A stretch of DNA of 64,000 nucleotides, from NCBI RefSeq assembly GCF_001613265.1, contig NZ_BDCA01000016.1, forward strand, positions 1 through 64,000. The letters are read 5' to 3'. Under the pieces are notes generated by a model. The model did no database searches, was not told the DNA's origin, and worked only from the letters and a program-made list of their open reading frames with translations. The stretch comes from Nocardia vermiculata NBRC 100427. GTDB lineage: Bacteria; Actinomycetota; Actinomycetes; Mycobacteriales; Mycobacteriaceae. The position numbers and the translations under genes were made by a program. Shown in pieces: positions 34,381 to 42,605 of this stretch (position 1 is its first letter; the number at the start of each line of letters is the position of its first letter).

Positions 34381-34483
34381 GCCACGAGTTCTCGAACCCC
34401 GAGGAAGGAAGGTGCACCACCGCACGCCTCACTATCCAGTTCTTCGTGACCACCAGCGCCCCACGAGTAGGTAGATTGGCTGT

Positions 34484-35251
34484 GTGATCGAGCCGCCACG
34501 TCGGGCAGCGGCCGCGTCGAACTGGTTCGACCGAGGTGGGCGGGCTTACGCGCGGTTCCGTCCCGAGTATCCCCCGCACCTGTCGACGTTTCTGGCTTCA
34601 TCGGCGCCGACCACCGACCTGGCCGTCGACGTCGGCTGTGGCAACGGCCAACTCACCACCCAGCTCGCTCCCCATTTCGGCACCACGCTCGGCATCGACC
34701 CCAGCGCCGACCAGATCGCGAACACCCAGCACCACGAACGAGTCCGCTACCTGCAGGCCCCTGCAGAGAACCTCCCGGTCCCGGACCACAGTGCGTCGCT
34801 GATCACCGCCGCCCAGGCCGCGCACTGGTTCGACCGGCCGGCCTTCTACTCCGAGGTCCGTAGAATCGCGGTCCCCGGAGCCGTGATCGCCCTGATCAGC
34901 TACGGCGTGATGCGCCCGGAACCCCTTCTGGCACAACGCTTCGACCACTTCTATCACACCGAGATCGGACCGTACTGGCCGCCGGAACGCGCTCTCGTCG
35001 ACACCGGATACGCCGAGATCGACTTCCCCTTCGAGGAATTCCCGGCACCACCCATGCAAATCGAGAAGACCTGGACGCTGAACGAGATGCTGGGCTATGT
35101 CTCGACCTGGTCGGCAGTCCGCCGCGCCGAACAAGCCGGCGACACCGCGGCCCTGCACGCCTTCGCCACCGATATGACCGAACTGTGGGGCGACCCCACA
35201 TCACTCCGTCAGGTCAGCTGGCCTGTCGTCATGCGGCTGGGAACCGTGTAA
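34484..35251 (+). CDS. class I SAM-dependent methyltransferase (Methyltransf_11 type)
   Basis: This 255-residue protein opens with the family's NWFDRGGRAYARFRPEYPPH. Motif I is DLAVDVGCGNGQLTTQLAP near residue 46, motif II is GIDPSADQI, and the post-I motif is APAENLPVPDHSASLITAAQ followed by AAHWFD. The C-terminal part resembles trans-aconitate or 2-polyprenyl methyltransferase-like proteins of actinobacteria. It starts at GTG 34484, about 100 bases after the kinase-like gene. The substrate is unknown. Confidence 0.88.
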   Translation: MIEPPRRAAAASNWFDRGGRAYARFRPEYPPHLSTFLASSAPTTDLAVDVGCGNGQLTTQLAPHFGTTLGIDPSADQIANTQHHERVRYLQAPAENLPVPDHSASLITAAQAAHWFDRPAFYSEVRRIAVPGAVIALISYGVMRPEPLLAQRFDHFYHTEIGPYWPPERALVDTGYAEIDFPFEEFPAPPMQIEKTWTLNEMLGYVSTWSAVRRAEQAGDTAALHAFATDMTELWGDPTSLRQVSWPVVMRLGTV

Positions 35252-35263
35252 CACCACTGCCTT

Positions 35264-35971
35264 TCACCGCCCGGCGGCAAGTTGTCCCCGGTGACGTGCC
35301 ACCCACGCGTGCGCGGCGCGAACCATATCCACCGTTCCGGTGTTACGTAGCGCGACCATGGCCGCGTCACCTTCCGCTGCGCCGGATTCGATCCCACGCC
35401 GGCAGCGCTCCTGCCACCACAGGATCGTGTCGACGACCGCGTCGCGATCGTCGATACCGTAGGCGTCGCACAGCGATTGCAGCCGGTCTGCCGATGCCCG
35501 GACCTCGGCGTCAGGCCCGAGATTCAGGTACTGCCAGCACATGTGCGCGACAGGTGCTACGAGATCCCAGTCGATGAAGGCAATCGGACGGTCCGGAACA
35601 GCAGCTGAGTACACGGTGTTCTTCGGCGACAGATCGTTGTGGCAGACCACCTCCTGGTCGCCGGCCAACGGTGTTCCCGCAGTGAGGTCGTGAAACTGGC
35701 GCACCAAGCGCGCGAGCAGCGTGAGGCCCTCCAGAGAATGCCCCGGGTGTCCGTGGCTGTCCGCAGGTGTGCACCCGCCGAGGTAGGAGAGCACTTCGCG
35801 CCCCTGCCCGTCGATGCCGAGAAACCGCGGTGCGCCCGTCCAGCCCTGTTGTTCGAAGATCACCAGCAGGTGGTGGACAAAATCGTCACGCGGGCCGGGT
35901 AGTCGCCGGACGGTCTCACCGACCCGGACAACCTGGTTGATAGATCCTCCGCGCAACGGAATCTCGCTCAT
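35264..35971 (-). CDS. aminoglycoside/choline kinase-like phosphotransferase
   Basis: This 235-residue APH-fold protein has a short N-lobe (MSEIPLRGGSINQVVRVGET), the catalytic loop VVCHNDLSPKNTVY with Asp and Asn, and the DFG equivalent AFIDWDLVAPV. Similar short APH proteins are widespread in actinobacteria and mostly act on unknown small molecules, so resistance should not be assumed. ATG 35971 was chosen because sequence upstream is not family-like. It is convergent with the methyltransferase at 34484. Confidence 0.85.
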   Translation of the reverse strand: MSEIPLRGGSINQVVRVGETVRRLPGPRDDFVHHLLVIFEQQGWTGAPRFLGIDGQGREVLSYLGGCTPADSHGHPGHSLEGLTLLARLVRQFHDLTAGTPLAGDQEVVCHNDLSPKNTVYSAAVPDRPIAFIDWDLVAPVAHMCWQYLNLGPDAEVRASADRLQSLCDAYGIDDRDAVVDTILWWQERCRRGIESGAAEGDAAMVALRNTGTVDMVRAAHAWVARHRGQLAAGR

Positions 35972-36024
35972 GACTCCATGCAGAATAGCCAAAACCTGTC
36001 GGTGCCTGCTGGGATACTTCTGGA

Positions 36025-36384
36025 ATGGGGTATGAGGTTGTCCGGGGGACCGGTCGCAGAGGCAAGATCGGTGGGACGTCGGTGCGCGGATACACCCGGT
36101 TCCGTGATCGACCCGCGCCCCGGCCACGGAACCGGTCCATGTATTTCCACGGCCACCGCAGCGGATCAGCCGATCCGATCCTGTGGGTCGCCGGACTGGT
36201 CGTCGGCGGTGTGGTGGTGGTGTTGGTCGTGCTTGCTGTTACCCATCTCCATCCCTCACCTCGTCCGGACAGCGACACCGCACCGGCGGTCTATGCGCCC
36301 ACTGCGCCCGCAGCGCCACCGCAGCAGATCCAGCCGACTCAAGCCGCGCCACTGCCGTGCTACCCGTTCCAAGCCGCCTGCTGA
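36025..36384 (+). CDS. single-span membrane protein with Pro/Ala-rich tail
   Basis: The 119-residue frame has a basic Arg/Gly-rich N-terminus (residues 1-45), one strong membrane span (about 52-72, ILWVAGLVVGGVVVVLVVLA) and a Pro/Ala/Gln-rich external tail ending in two Cys. A -10-like GATACT (36013-36018) sits seven bases before the ATG, which would fit a leaderless transcript. It is divergent from the phosphotransferase at 35264. No family is recognised. Confidence 0.55.
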   Translation: MGYEVVRGTGRRGKIGGTSVRGYTRFRDRPAPRPRNRSMYFHGHRSGSADPILWVAGLVVGGVVVVLVVLAVTHLHPSPRPDSDTAPAVYAPTAPAAPPQQIQPTQAAPLPCYPFQAAC

Positions 36385-36390
36385 GCGCTC

Positions 36391-36565
36391 TCATCGAGCC
36401 GGGTACGCCGAGATCGACTTTCCGACGAATACCGGGCGCCACCACCGGTCATGAAACAGCGGGGCGGCCTGCTCCAGGACATGACGGAAGATCGTGTTGA
36501 ATGTCTTCACCACGCTCACGCTCGCCGGGGCCGCCTTCGCGGCTTCCTGCGCGATCGAAGTGCCC
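36391..36565 (-). pseudogene. NADPH-dependent F420 reductase-like fragment
   Basis: A minus-strand frame reads GTSIAQEAAKAAPASVSVVK then TFNTIFRHVLEQ. This is the middle block of the NAD(P)-binding F420-reductase-like proteins (GT..AQ.LA...P...VVKAFNT). The remaining 25 codons to the stop at 36391 do not follow the family. No nucleotide-binding start is present because the NmrA-type gene begins immediately beyond. I interpret it as the remnant of a deleted gene. Confidence 0.55.
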
Positions 36566-37480
36566 TTACCGTGGGGCAGTCCGTTGCGTTGCGGAGCAAA
36601 CCTTGTCGGAGCACAACAGTGGCCTGAGTACGTCGAAGGACCAGCTGCCCAAACTCGTGAGCGTGGTCGTGGTGGCGTCGCGGGGTTGCTCGGGCACGAA
36701 GTCGTCGCGCAGCCCGGTCGACATCCCCATAACGGCCTCGACCTGCCGTTCACTCATGCCCGCGGCAGTGAGAACGGCACGCATGTCGTCGTCGCTGATC
36801 CGCCGAGCGCGGGCCTGATGCCCGGTGACCTCGGTGACGATGGCCAGGGCGTCGTCCCAGCTGAGGTCTTCGGGTCCGTGCACGGCCTGCACGTGCCGAC
36901 CCGACCAGTCCGGTCGCAGCAGCCATGTCGTTGCGACCTGGGCGATATCGGCCGGCGCCACCCACGGCATCGGCTGATCGGTGGGCAGCACGATCGGTAC
37001 CTCCCCGGCATGCAGCTGATCGATCTGCAGCAGCAGGTTGGAGAAGAAGAATCCGCACCGCAGGTGCAACACCGATGCGCCGGAGTCCTCGAGTAGTTGT
37101 TCGACCCGGGCAAGTCCGTCGATATCCCCGGCGCCGTAACGGAGTTCGGCTCCGACGCTGCTCTGCAGCACAACTCGACCGACGGCGGACCTGGCCACCG
37201 CGGTGGCGATCGAGGCACCGAATCGCTCGTAGTCGGCGATCGGGTCGTCGGAAATCACCGAGGGGATCGTCACGAACAGCGCGTCGACCCCGTGCAGCGA
37301 CTCTTCGACGGCGGGCTGGTCGGCCAAGTCGACTATCCGGAGGTCGACGCGATCGCGCAGCGCGGGGTCGATGCTCTCGGGTCGATGAGCCAGCACCCGC
37401 GGCCTGACGCCGGCACGGATCAAGTTGTGAACGACGTGGCGGCCGACGTTGCCCGATGGTGCGGTGGTGGCGAGTTTCAT
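36566..37480 (-). CDS. NmrA/SDR-like NAD(P)-binding protein
   Basis: This 304-residue atypical SDR starts with the nucleotide motif MKLATTAPSGNVGRHVVHNL. It continues with VLAHRPESID and DALFVTIPS, lacks the Tyr-x-x-x-Lys catalytic pair, and carries HLRCGFFFSNLLLQI and PWVAPADIAQVA in positions typical of NmrA/azoreductase-like proteins. The C-terminal 20 residues after LRPLL look unrelated and abut the F420-reductase fragment, so the end may have been altered. It is divergent from the WYL regulator, with a perfect inverted repeat between them. Confidence 0.82.
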   Translation of the reverse strand: MKLATTAPSGNVGRHVVHNLIRAGVRPRVLAHRPESIDPALRDRVDLRIVDLADQPAVEESLHGVDALFVTIPSVISDDPIADYERFGASIATAVARSAVGRVVLQSSVGAELRYGAGDIDGLARVEQLLEDSGASVLHLRCGFFFSNLLLQIDQLHAGEVPIVLPTDQPMPWVAPADIAQVATTWLLRPDWSGRHVQAVHGPEDLSWDDALAIVTEVTGHQARARRISDDDMRAVLTAAGMSERQVEAVMGMSTGLRDDFVPEQPRDATTTTLTSLGSWSFDVLRPLLCSDKVCSATQRTAPR

Positions 37481-37497
37481 AACTCCACGCTATCGAC

Positions 37498-37524
37498 AGT
37501 TGTGGCCGCTTCACGGCCACAACT
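37498..37524. promoter_or_regulatory. perfect 11-bp inverted repeat between NmrA-like and WYL genes
   Basis: AGTTGTGGCCG (37498-37508) and CGGCCACAACT (37514-37524), separated by CTTCA, lie inside the 61-bp divergent intergenic region, 17 bases from both start codons. The position suggests an operator for the WYL-domain protein controlling both directions. Confidence 0.72.
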
Positions 37525-37541
37525 CGAGCGATCATGAAGTC

Positions 37542-38243
37542 ATGGAGTCCGATGTCGCCGCGCGTACCCTCCGGCTGTTGATCCTGCTGCAGAGCAGGCC
37601 CGAATGGCCGGCGACCGAGCTCGCAGCACGCCTGCAAGTTCCGGCCCGCACGTTGCGCAGGGATCTGCAGCGGCTCACCTCGCTCGGCTACGAGGTGGTG
37701 AGCGTCCGTGGGCCCGGCGGGCACTACCGGCTGGCGGCCGGAAAGCGGCTGCCGCCCATGGTTTTCGACGAGGACGAGGTAGTCGCCTTGGTCGCCGGGC
37801 TTCGGATGGCCGAAAGTGGCCCCACCGCCGAGGCCGCCGCACGCGCCCTGGTCAAGCTGCGTCGCGTCCTGCCACCCCGCCTCGCGACCCTCGCCGCCGA
37901 TGTGGCCGGCGCCAGCGAAACCCTGATCCTCGACGACACCGACTCGAGTGATGACGTCCTCGCACCATTGACTGCGGCCGCCGCCGCGGACCTCCGCACC
38001 CACTTCTCCTACCTCGACCGCAACGGGATCGGTTCACGGCGGTGCGTGGACTCCGTCCGTTGCCTGTTTTCCCGCGGGCAGTGGTATCTGCTCGCCTACG
38101 ACCAGGACCGCGACGACTGGCGAGTCTTCCGCGTCGACAGGATCCGTGATGTCGTCGGCGACCGGCCCACCCAGCGGCGGGGTCCTCCTGCCGAAGACCT
38201 CGCAGCCTGGATGCGCAGCGACTTCGGAAGACTGCCCTCGTGA
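37542..38243 (+). CDS. WYL-domain transcriptional regulator
   Basis: This 233-residue protein has an N-terminal DeoR-like winged helix (LLILLQSRPEWPATELAARL, RTLRRDLQRLTSLGYEV, PGGHYRLA) and a shortened WYL effector domain (THFSYLDRNG, then SRGQWYLLAYDQDRDDWRVF). Full members are usually about 320 residues, so the C-terminal extension is missing, as in some short subfamilies. Such regulators often control a divergent SDR or NmrA-type gene, as here. ATG 37542 gives a compact wHTH start. Confidence 0.85.
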   Translation: MESDVAARTLRLLILLQSRPEWPATELAARLQVPARTLRRDLQRLTSLGYEVVSVRGPGGHYRLAAGKRLPPMVFDEDEVVALVAGLRMAESGPTAEAAARALVKLRRVLPPRLATLAADVAGASETLILDDTDSSDDVLAPLTAAAAADLRTHFSYLDRNGIGSRRCVDSVRCLFSRGQWYLLAYDQDRDDWRVFRVDRIRDVVGDRPTQRRGPPAEDLAAWMRSDFGRLPS

Positions 38244-38250
38244 TAATGAA

Positions 38251-39393
38251 TCACGTTCCGGCGCACAGGCGTTCGATGGCGTCGGCTGCCGCCTCGACCC
38301 CGCCGTTGCGCCGAACCTCGTCCTGCAGTGCGCGGGCCCGATCCGCATGCCCCAGTGCGACCTCGACCGCCGCGCGCAGGCTCGCGCCGTCCAACGGTTC
38401 GGCCGGCTGCACTCCCGCGCCGATGTCCACGAGCGTCGCCGCGTTGAGGAACTGGTCGACCGCCTGCGGTAATACGACGGTCGGTACCCCGAACCACAGC
38501 GACTCCGCCGCACTGCCCATCCCGGCATGTGTCACGAAAACCGATGTGTGCGCCAAGACATCCAGCTGCGGTTGGGTGCGCGCCGCGGTGACGCCGGCGG
38601 GGAGCGGGCCGAGCGCGGCCGGGTCGACCTTTCCGGTAGTGAGTACCACTCGATAGTCACTCGCCAGCGCCTCGATGCACAGCCGATACAGATCGAGCCG
38701 GTCGGTGTAGGCGGTCCCCAGTGACAGGTACACCAGCGGCCGGTCGTCACCGGGCTCGGGCACCCAGCCCATGGTGCGGTTCGGATCGATGCACGGGCCC
38801 GCGAAGACATACCGGTCGGACACTCGATCGGCGTTCGGCTGCAACGCTTTCGGGATGAGTACCACGCACCGATCGGGCTTGCCCAGGAATTCGTCGGCGT
38901 CGATGTCCATGTCGTTGTCGGCCAACCAGGAGCGCAGCGTGGCGTAATAATGCTGTCCGCTCGGTGAGGCCTTCAACTGCGCCCGATGCTCCGCCATCTC
39001 CTCCTCGATACCCTCCCACGCGACATACGCGGTGGAGAGCTGAACTGCGGGCACACCCCACCGGTGCGCAGCGACCCGGCCCGCCAGCCCGCCGATGTCG
39101 AAGAGCACCGCATCCGGCTCGGCGATGCGCTCCAGCATCGGCCCCAGCACCGTCATCGCGTCGTCGAGAAACACCTGCATAGCCGCGCCGGTGTCCTCGG
39201 GCCAATGCTCGTCCGCATCCGGCATGATCGACTCGTGGGTGACGACCTCGGCGCCGGTCGCGGCCACCAGTTCGGCAAGCCGATCCCCGACGACATAGCT
39301 GACGCGATGCCCGCGCGAGACCAGCTCGGAGATCACGGCGAGACCGGGGTAGACGTGGCTGGGTGCGGTGACACCTGCCATGACGAAATGCAT
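38251..39393 (-). CDS. macrolide-type UDP-glycosyltransferase (MGT family, GT1)
   Basis: This 380-residue GT-B enzyme has an N-terminal acceptor domain with HFVMAGVTAPSHVYPGLAVI and a C-terminal donor domain. The donor domain contains LVYLSLGTAYTDRLDL and the sugar-nucleotide signature VFVTHAGMGSAAESLWFGVP followed by QAVDQ. MGT enzymes glucosylate macrolides and other phenolic or hydroxylated compounds, so a detoxification or resistance role is possible. It is convergent with the WYL gene, seven bases apart. Confidence 0.88.
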   Translation of the reverse strand: MHFVMAGVTAPSHVYPGLAVISELVSRGHRVSYVVGDRLAELVAATGAEVVTHESIMPDADEHWPEDTGAAMQVFLDDAMTVLGPMLERIAEPDAVLFDIGGLAGRVAAHRWGVPAVQLSTAYVAWEGIEEEMAEHRAQLKASPSGQHYYATLRSWLADNDMDIDADEFLGKPDRCVVLIPKALQPNADRVSDRYVFAGPCIDPNRTMGWVPEPGDDRPLVYLSLGTAYTDRLDLYRLCIEALASDYRVVLTTGKVDPAALGPLPAGVTAARTQPQLDVLAHTSVFVTHAGMGSAAESLWFGVPTVVLPQAVDQFLNAATLVDIGAGVQPAEPLDGASLRAAVEVALGHADRARALQDEVRRNGGVEAAADAIERLCAGT

Positions 39394-39554
39394 ACAGACT
39401 GCTCCTTCGAAACGATTGAGCCTCGGGGCAGTATCCGACAGCCCCGCTGCTGGTGTCGATCGATTTTCCGTCGTCGCACGGTGGGGGATATCCCGGTCCG
39501 AAATTCAGGGTGATGCCGGATGTGTCCGGCCGGCGCCGAAACTAGCGTTCAGTC

Positions 39555-40730
39555 GTGACTTCGACTGTCTCACTGCGTCTCGCCGTCGCCCTCGGTGCTG
39601 TCGCGCTGCTCGCGGGCGGGGTGACCGCGTGTGCCGAGCCGGCCGATCTCTCCTCCGGAGAGCAGTTGCGCCGCGATGTCGAGGCGATCCATGCCCTCGG
39701 TGTCAGCGGTGTGCAAGCCCGCATGATCGGACCCGACGGCCGGCCGACGGTCGCTACCAGCGGTACCGCCGACGTGAACACCGGCAGCCCCGTCGCACCC
39801 GACGGCTACTTCCGTATGGCCAGTACATCGAAGACATTTGTCGCGACGGTGATCCTCCAACTGGCAGCAGAGGCCGCGGTGTCCCTGGACGACACGGTCG
39901 AGCACTGGCTGCCGGGAGTGGTGCAGGGGAACGGCAACGACGGCAACCGGATCACGATCCGGCACCTGCTTCAGCACACCAGCGGAATCCACGACGACCT
40001 GCCCGGGTACACCACGCCGGACGAGTACTACCAGCAGCGCTACGACGTCCACAGCCCCACGGAATTGGTGGCCCGCGCGATGGCCCAGGCACCGGGCTTC
40101 GCCCCGGGGGAGGGCTGGGAGTATTCCAACACCGGCTACGTCCTGCTCGACATGATCATCGAGCAGGCCACCGGTCGCCCGGCTCACCAGGAGATCGAAG
40201 ACCGCATCGTGGTGCCCCTCCACCTCGACCGGACGCGCTGGATGGGCACCTCGCCCGCCCTGCCCACACCACACGCGCGGGCTTACCAATACTTCGGCCC
40301 CGATTCCGAAGTGGATGTGACCGACCAGATACCGGTGGACCCGAATCTTTCGTGGGTCACGACCACCCAGGACGAGAACGACTTCTTCCGCGCCTTGCTC
40401 GAGGGCCGCCTGCTCCCACCGCAGCAACTGGCCGTGATGAAGCAGACCGTCCCCGTGAGCGAAGAGGTCCAACAGATGTGGCCCGGCGGCCGTTACGGCC
40501 TCGGCCTGGTTCAACGACCTCTCGGCTGCGGAGGAAGCTACTGGAGTCACGAGGGTGGGGACGGCGGCTACATCACCCTCAACGGCGTCACCGACGACGG
40601 CCGGCGAAGCGTCGTCGTTGCCATGTCCGAGGCACTCGGTGACACCCCGGAGCACGTCCTCGACCAGGAGAACGCAGCCAGTGCTCTGATCGACCACGCA
40701 CTGTGCGGCGGAGCCCACCGAAACCGCTGA
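39555..40730 (+). CDS. serine hydrolase lipoprotein (beta-lactamase/DD-peptidase fold)
   Basis: This 391-residue class C-like serine hydrolase has a lipobox VTAC (Cys26), the nucleophile motif STSK (Ser90, Lys93), the YSNTGY motif near residue 195, and HEGGDGG in place of the KTG box. These features fit EstB/AmpC-like esterases or D-aminopeptidases (beta-lactamase family PF00144) rather than a true cephalosporinase. It is lipid-anchored outside the membrane. GTG 39555 gives the signal peptide directly. Confidence 0.88.
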   Translation: MTSTVSLRLAVALGAVALLAGGVTACAEPADLSSGEQLRRDVEAIHALGVSGVQARMIGPDGRPTVATSGTADVNTGSPVAPDGYFRMASTSKTFVATVILQLAAEAAVSLDDTVEHWLPGVVQGNGNDGNRITIRHLLQHTSGIHDDLPGYTTPDEYYQQRYDVHSPTELVARAMAQAPGFAPGEGWEYSNTGYVLLDMIIEQATGRPAHQEIEDRIVVPLHLDRTRWMGTSPALPTPHARAYQYFGPDSEVDVTDQIPVDPNLSWVTTTQDENDFFRALLEGRLLPPQQLAVMKQTVPVSEEVQQMWPGGRYGLGLVQRPLGCGGSYWSHEGGDGGYITLNGVTDDGRRSVVVAMSEALGDTPEHVLDQENAASALIDHALCGGAHRNR

Positions 40731-40744
40731 TCGTCTCGGCGCGC

Positions 40745-41308
40745 TCAGCGCCTCGTCTCGTACCTGGCCATGATCACGCCGTCGGGGAATGTCCGCGTCT
40801 CCACGAGGTTCAGATTCACCCAGTTGTCCAGCGTGGTGAAGAACGATGTCCCCGCGCCGACCATGACCGGATGGGTGACGATCTGGTACTCGTCGACCAG
40901 ACCGGCGCGCACCGCCGCACCGGCGAGGGTGGCGCCCGCGATGCCCATCGGCCCGCCGTCCTCCGCCCGGAGCCGGGTGATCTCCGCGACCGCGTCGCCG
41001 GTGACGAGACGGGAATTCCAGTCGACCTTGTCGAGCGTCGAGGAGAACACCACCTTCGGGGTGTCCCGCCAGTTCCGTGCGAACTCGACCTCGCCCGGGG
41101 TGGCGCCGGGCTGCTCATCGCCTGTCGGCCAGTAGGAACTCATCGTTTCCCACAGCTTCCGGCCGTACAGCATCAACTCGAGCCCCCGGTCCTGTTCGAG
41201 CCACCACTGGAACAGTTCATCGCTCGGTTCGCTCCAGCCGATGTCGTCGCCGGGCGCGGCGATATAACCGTCCAGGGTCAGATTCATGCCGTAGGTCAGT
41301 TTCCGCAT
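40745..41308 (-). CDS. dihydrofolate reductase-like (RibD C-terminal family) protein
   Basis: This 187-residue protein has the DHFR-fold pattern of the bacterial RibD_C group: LTYGMNLTLDGYIAAPGDDI, MLYGRKLWETMSSYWP, KVVFSSTLDKVDWNSRL and GIAGATLAGAAVRAGLVDEY. It is thought to be an NADPH-dependent reductase of unknown substrate, and true folate reduction should not be assumed. It is convergent with the serine hydrolase, 14 bases apart. Confidence 0.88.
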   Translation of the reverse strand: MRKLTYGMNLTLDGYIAAPGDDIGWSEPSDELFQWWLEQDRGLELMLYGRKLWETMSSYWPTGDEQPGATPGEVEFARNWRDTPKVVFSSTLDKVDWNSRLVTGDAVAEITRLRAEDGGPMGIAGATLAGAAVRAGLVDEYQIVTHPVMVGAGTSFFTTLDNWVNLNLVETRTFPDGVIMARYETRR

Positions 41309-41434
41309 GCCGTCAGCCTTCCGTGAGTCGGTCTCGGGGATACAGACCGACGGGCCACGAGAAATTCATCGGTGCGCGAGGTCGTCGACGGTGGTGTCGG
41401 CGCGGGTATCGCCCTGCGCGCCCCGCATCGAGTA

Positions 41435-41710
41435 TCAACGACCCCGAGGATGTGCGTTCCATAGCGCGGCTACCGGGATCGCCCGAAACTTCGGCCCGAA
41501 CGGCAACGTCTCGGTGCCGGTGTACAGCACATACCCGGCGATCAGGTCTTCGCCGAGCCGTTCGGCCAGGTGCCGTAGACCACGGAAGTCGTCGCCTTTC
41601 ACCGTGGTTGCGGCTTTGACCTCGATGGCGATCACCTCTCCCCGGTTGTTCTCGATGATGATGTCCACTTCGACGTTGTTTCGCGTGCGATAGTGGAAAA
41701 TCCGCGCATC
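41435..41710 (-). pseudogene. ATPase with DUF4143, C-terminal remnant
   Basis: A minus-strand frame reads ARIFHYRTRNNVEVDIIIEN, then NRGEVIAIEVKAATTV, FRGLRHLAERLGEDLIAGYV and TETLPFGPKFRAIPVAALW to the stop at 41435. This is the C-terminal nuclease-like end of the AAA plus DUF4143 proteins, normally about 400 residues. No related sequence is readable beyond about 41710, and the ATPase half is absent. The remainder to 41998 contains only a short tandem duplication and the TetR promoter. Confidence 0.72.
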
Positions 41711-41842
41711 CTGCCTCTGGGCAGGCCGAGCGCGCTGCCCGAGCAACGCTTGGTGTACGGCTGAATGCGCGTGCCGGGGAAGGATTCGCCCAATTGGTGA
41801 GGAGGAGAATGCCGAGGTCATTACCAAAATATTGCACGGTGC

Positions 41843-41884
41843 GTGCGTGTTCTGCCGCTGAGCGTGTGCGTGTTCTGCCGCTGA
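41843..41884. repeat. 23-bp-period tandem duplication
   Basis: GTGCGTGTTCTGCCGCTGA occurs twice, at 41843-41861 and 41866-41884, in non-coding DNA between the DUF4143 remnant and the TetR gene. It may be a footprint of slippage or of a mobile-element excision. Confidence 0.7.
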
Positions 41885-41974
41885 ATCTGTGGACTCGTCC
41901 GGGGGTCGAGTAAGACAGTTCGATAGACGTTCGGCGCACGAAGCACACCATGACGAGTTTGCAGACGCTTGGTG

Positions 41975-41990
41975 GTTAGTAACTGATAAC
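41975..41990. promoter_or_regulatory. shared operator GTTAGTAAC, copy upstream of TetR
   Basis: GTTAGTAACTGATAAC contains the 9-bp palindrome GTTAGTAAC and lies 8 bases before the TetR ATG. A variant identical at 13 of 16 positions sits at 43505-43520 upstream of the methyltransferase, which points to common control by this TetR protein. Confidence 0.6.
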
Positions 41991-41998
41991 TTTCCGTC

Positions 41999-42571
41999 AT
42001 GGTTGCGAGGATGAGTGGCGCCGCGCGGCGTGCCCAAGTGCTGGATATCGCGGCGCGGGAGTTCGCGGCGCACGGGTTGCACGGGGCTTCGACCGAGGCG
42101 ATCGCGCGTGAAGCGGGGATCACGCAGGCGTATGTGTTTCGGATGTTCGGGACGAAGAAGGCGCTGTTTCTGGAGTTGGTGCGTGGAGCATTCGAGCGGC
42201 TCAGTGATGCGATGCGTGAGGCGGGGGAAGGGAAGTCCGGTCTGGAGGCGCTGTCGGGGATGGGCGCCCAGTACTTCGATCTGCTCGGTGACCGGACCGG
42301 ATTGCTGTTGCAGCTCCAGGGTTTCGCCGCGTGCGGGGATCCGGAAGTCAGGGATGCGGTGCGGGCGTGCTTCGCTCGGTTGTGGGACACCGCTCAGGAC
42401 GGGACCGGGGTGGAACCGCTGACGGTGAAGGCATTCCTCGCATTCGGGATGCTGCTGAACGCGGGTGCCGCGATGGATGTCGAGCAGGTGGACGCGGCAT
42501 GGGCCGATGGTGTACGCACTCGGATTCACTCCGGACTGTTCGCGCACATCACCGCGGAAACGAACGGCTGA
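41999..42571 (+). CDS. TetR-family regulator
   Basis: This 190-residue protein has the helix-turn-helix at residues 8-55 (RRAQVLDIAAREFAAHGLHG, AIAREAGITQAYVFRMFGTK) and a helical C-terminal domain with LLLQLQGFAACGDPEVRDAV. ATG 42011 is an alternative start four codons in. It is convergent with the methyltransferase at 42606, and both promoters carry the word GTTAGTAAC, so it probably represses its own gene and the methyltransferase. Confidence 0.87.
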   Translation: MVARMSGAARRAQVLDIAAREFAAHGLHGASTEAIAREAGITQAYVFRMFGTKKALFLELVRGAFERLSDAMREAGEGKSGLEALSGMGAQYFDLLGDRTGLLLQLQGFAACGDPEVRDAVRACFARLWDTAQDGTGVEPLTVKAFLAFGMLLNAGAAMDVEQVDAAWADGVRTRIHSGLFAHITAETNG

Positions 42572-42605
42572 CCGGCCGTTTCGTCCCATCGTGCCGTTGA
42601 GCCGG

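Noticed and set aside
35264..35971. APH-fold protein considered as aminoglycoside resistance.
   Set aside because: Only the general kinase motifs are visible, and most such actinobacterial proteins have unknown substrates.
39555..40730. Serine hydrolase considered as a beta-lactamase resistance gene.
   Set aside because: KTG is replaced by HEG, as in esterase/D-aminopeptidase relatives, so antibiotic resistance is not supported.
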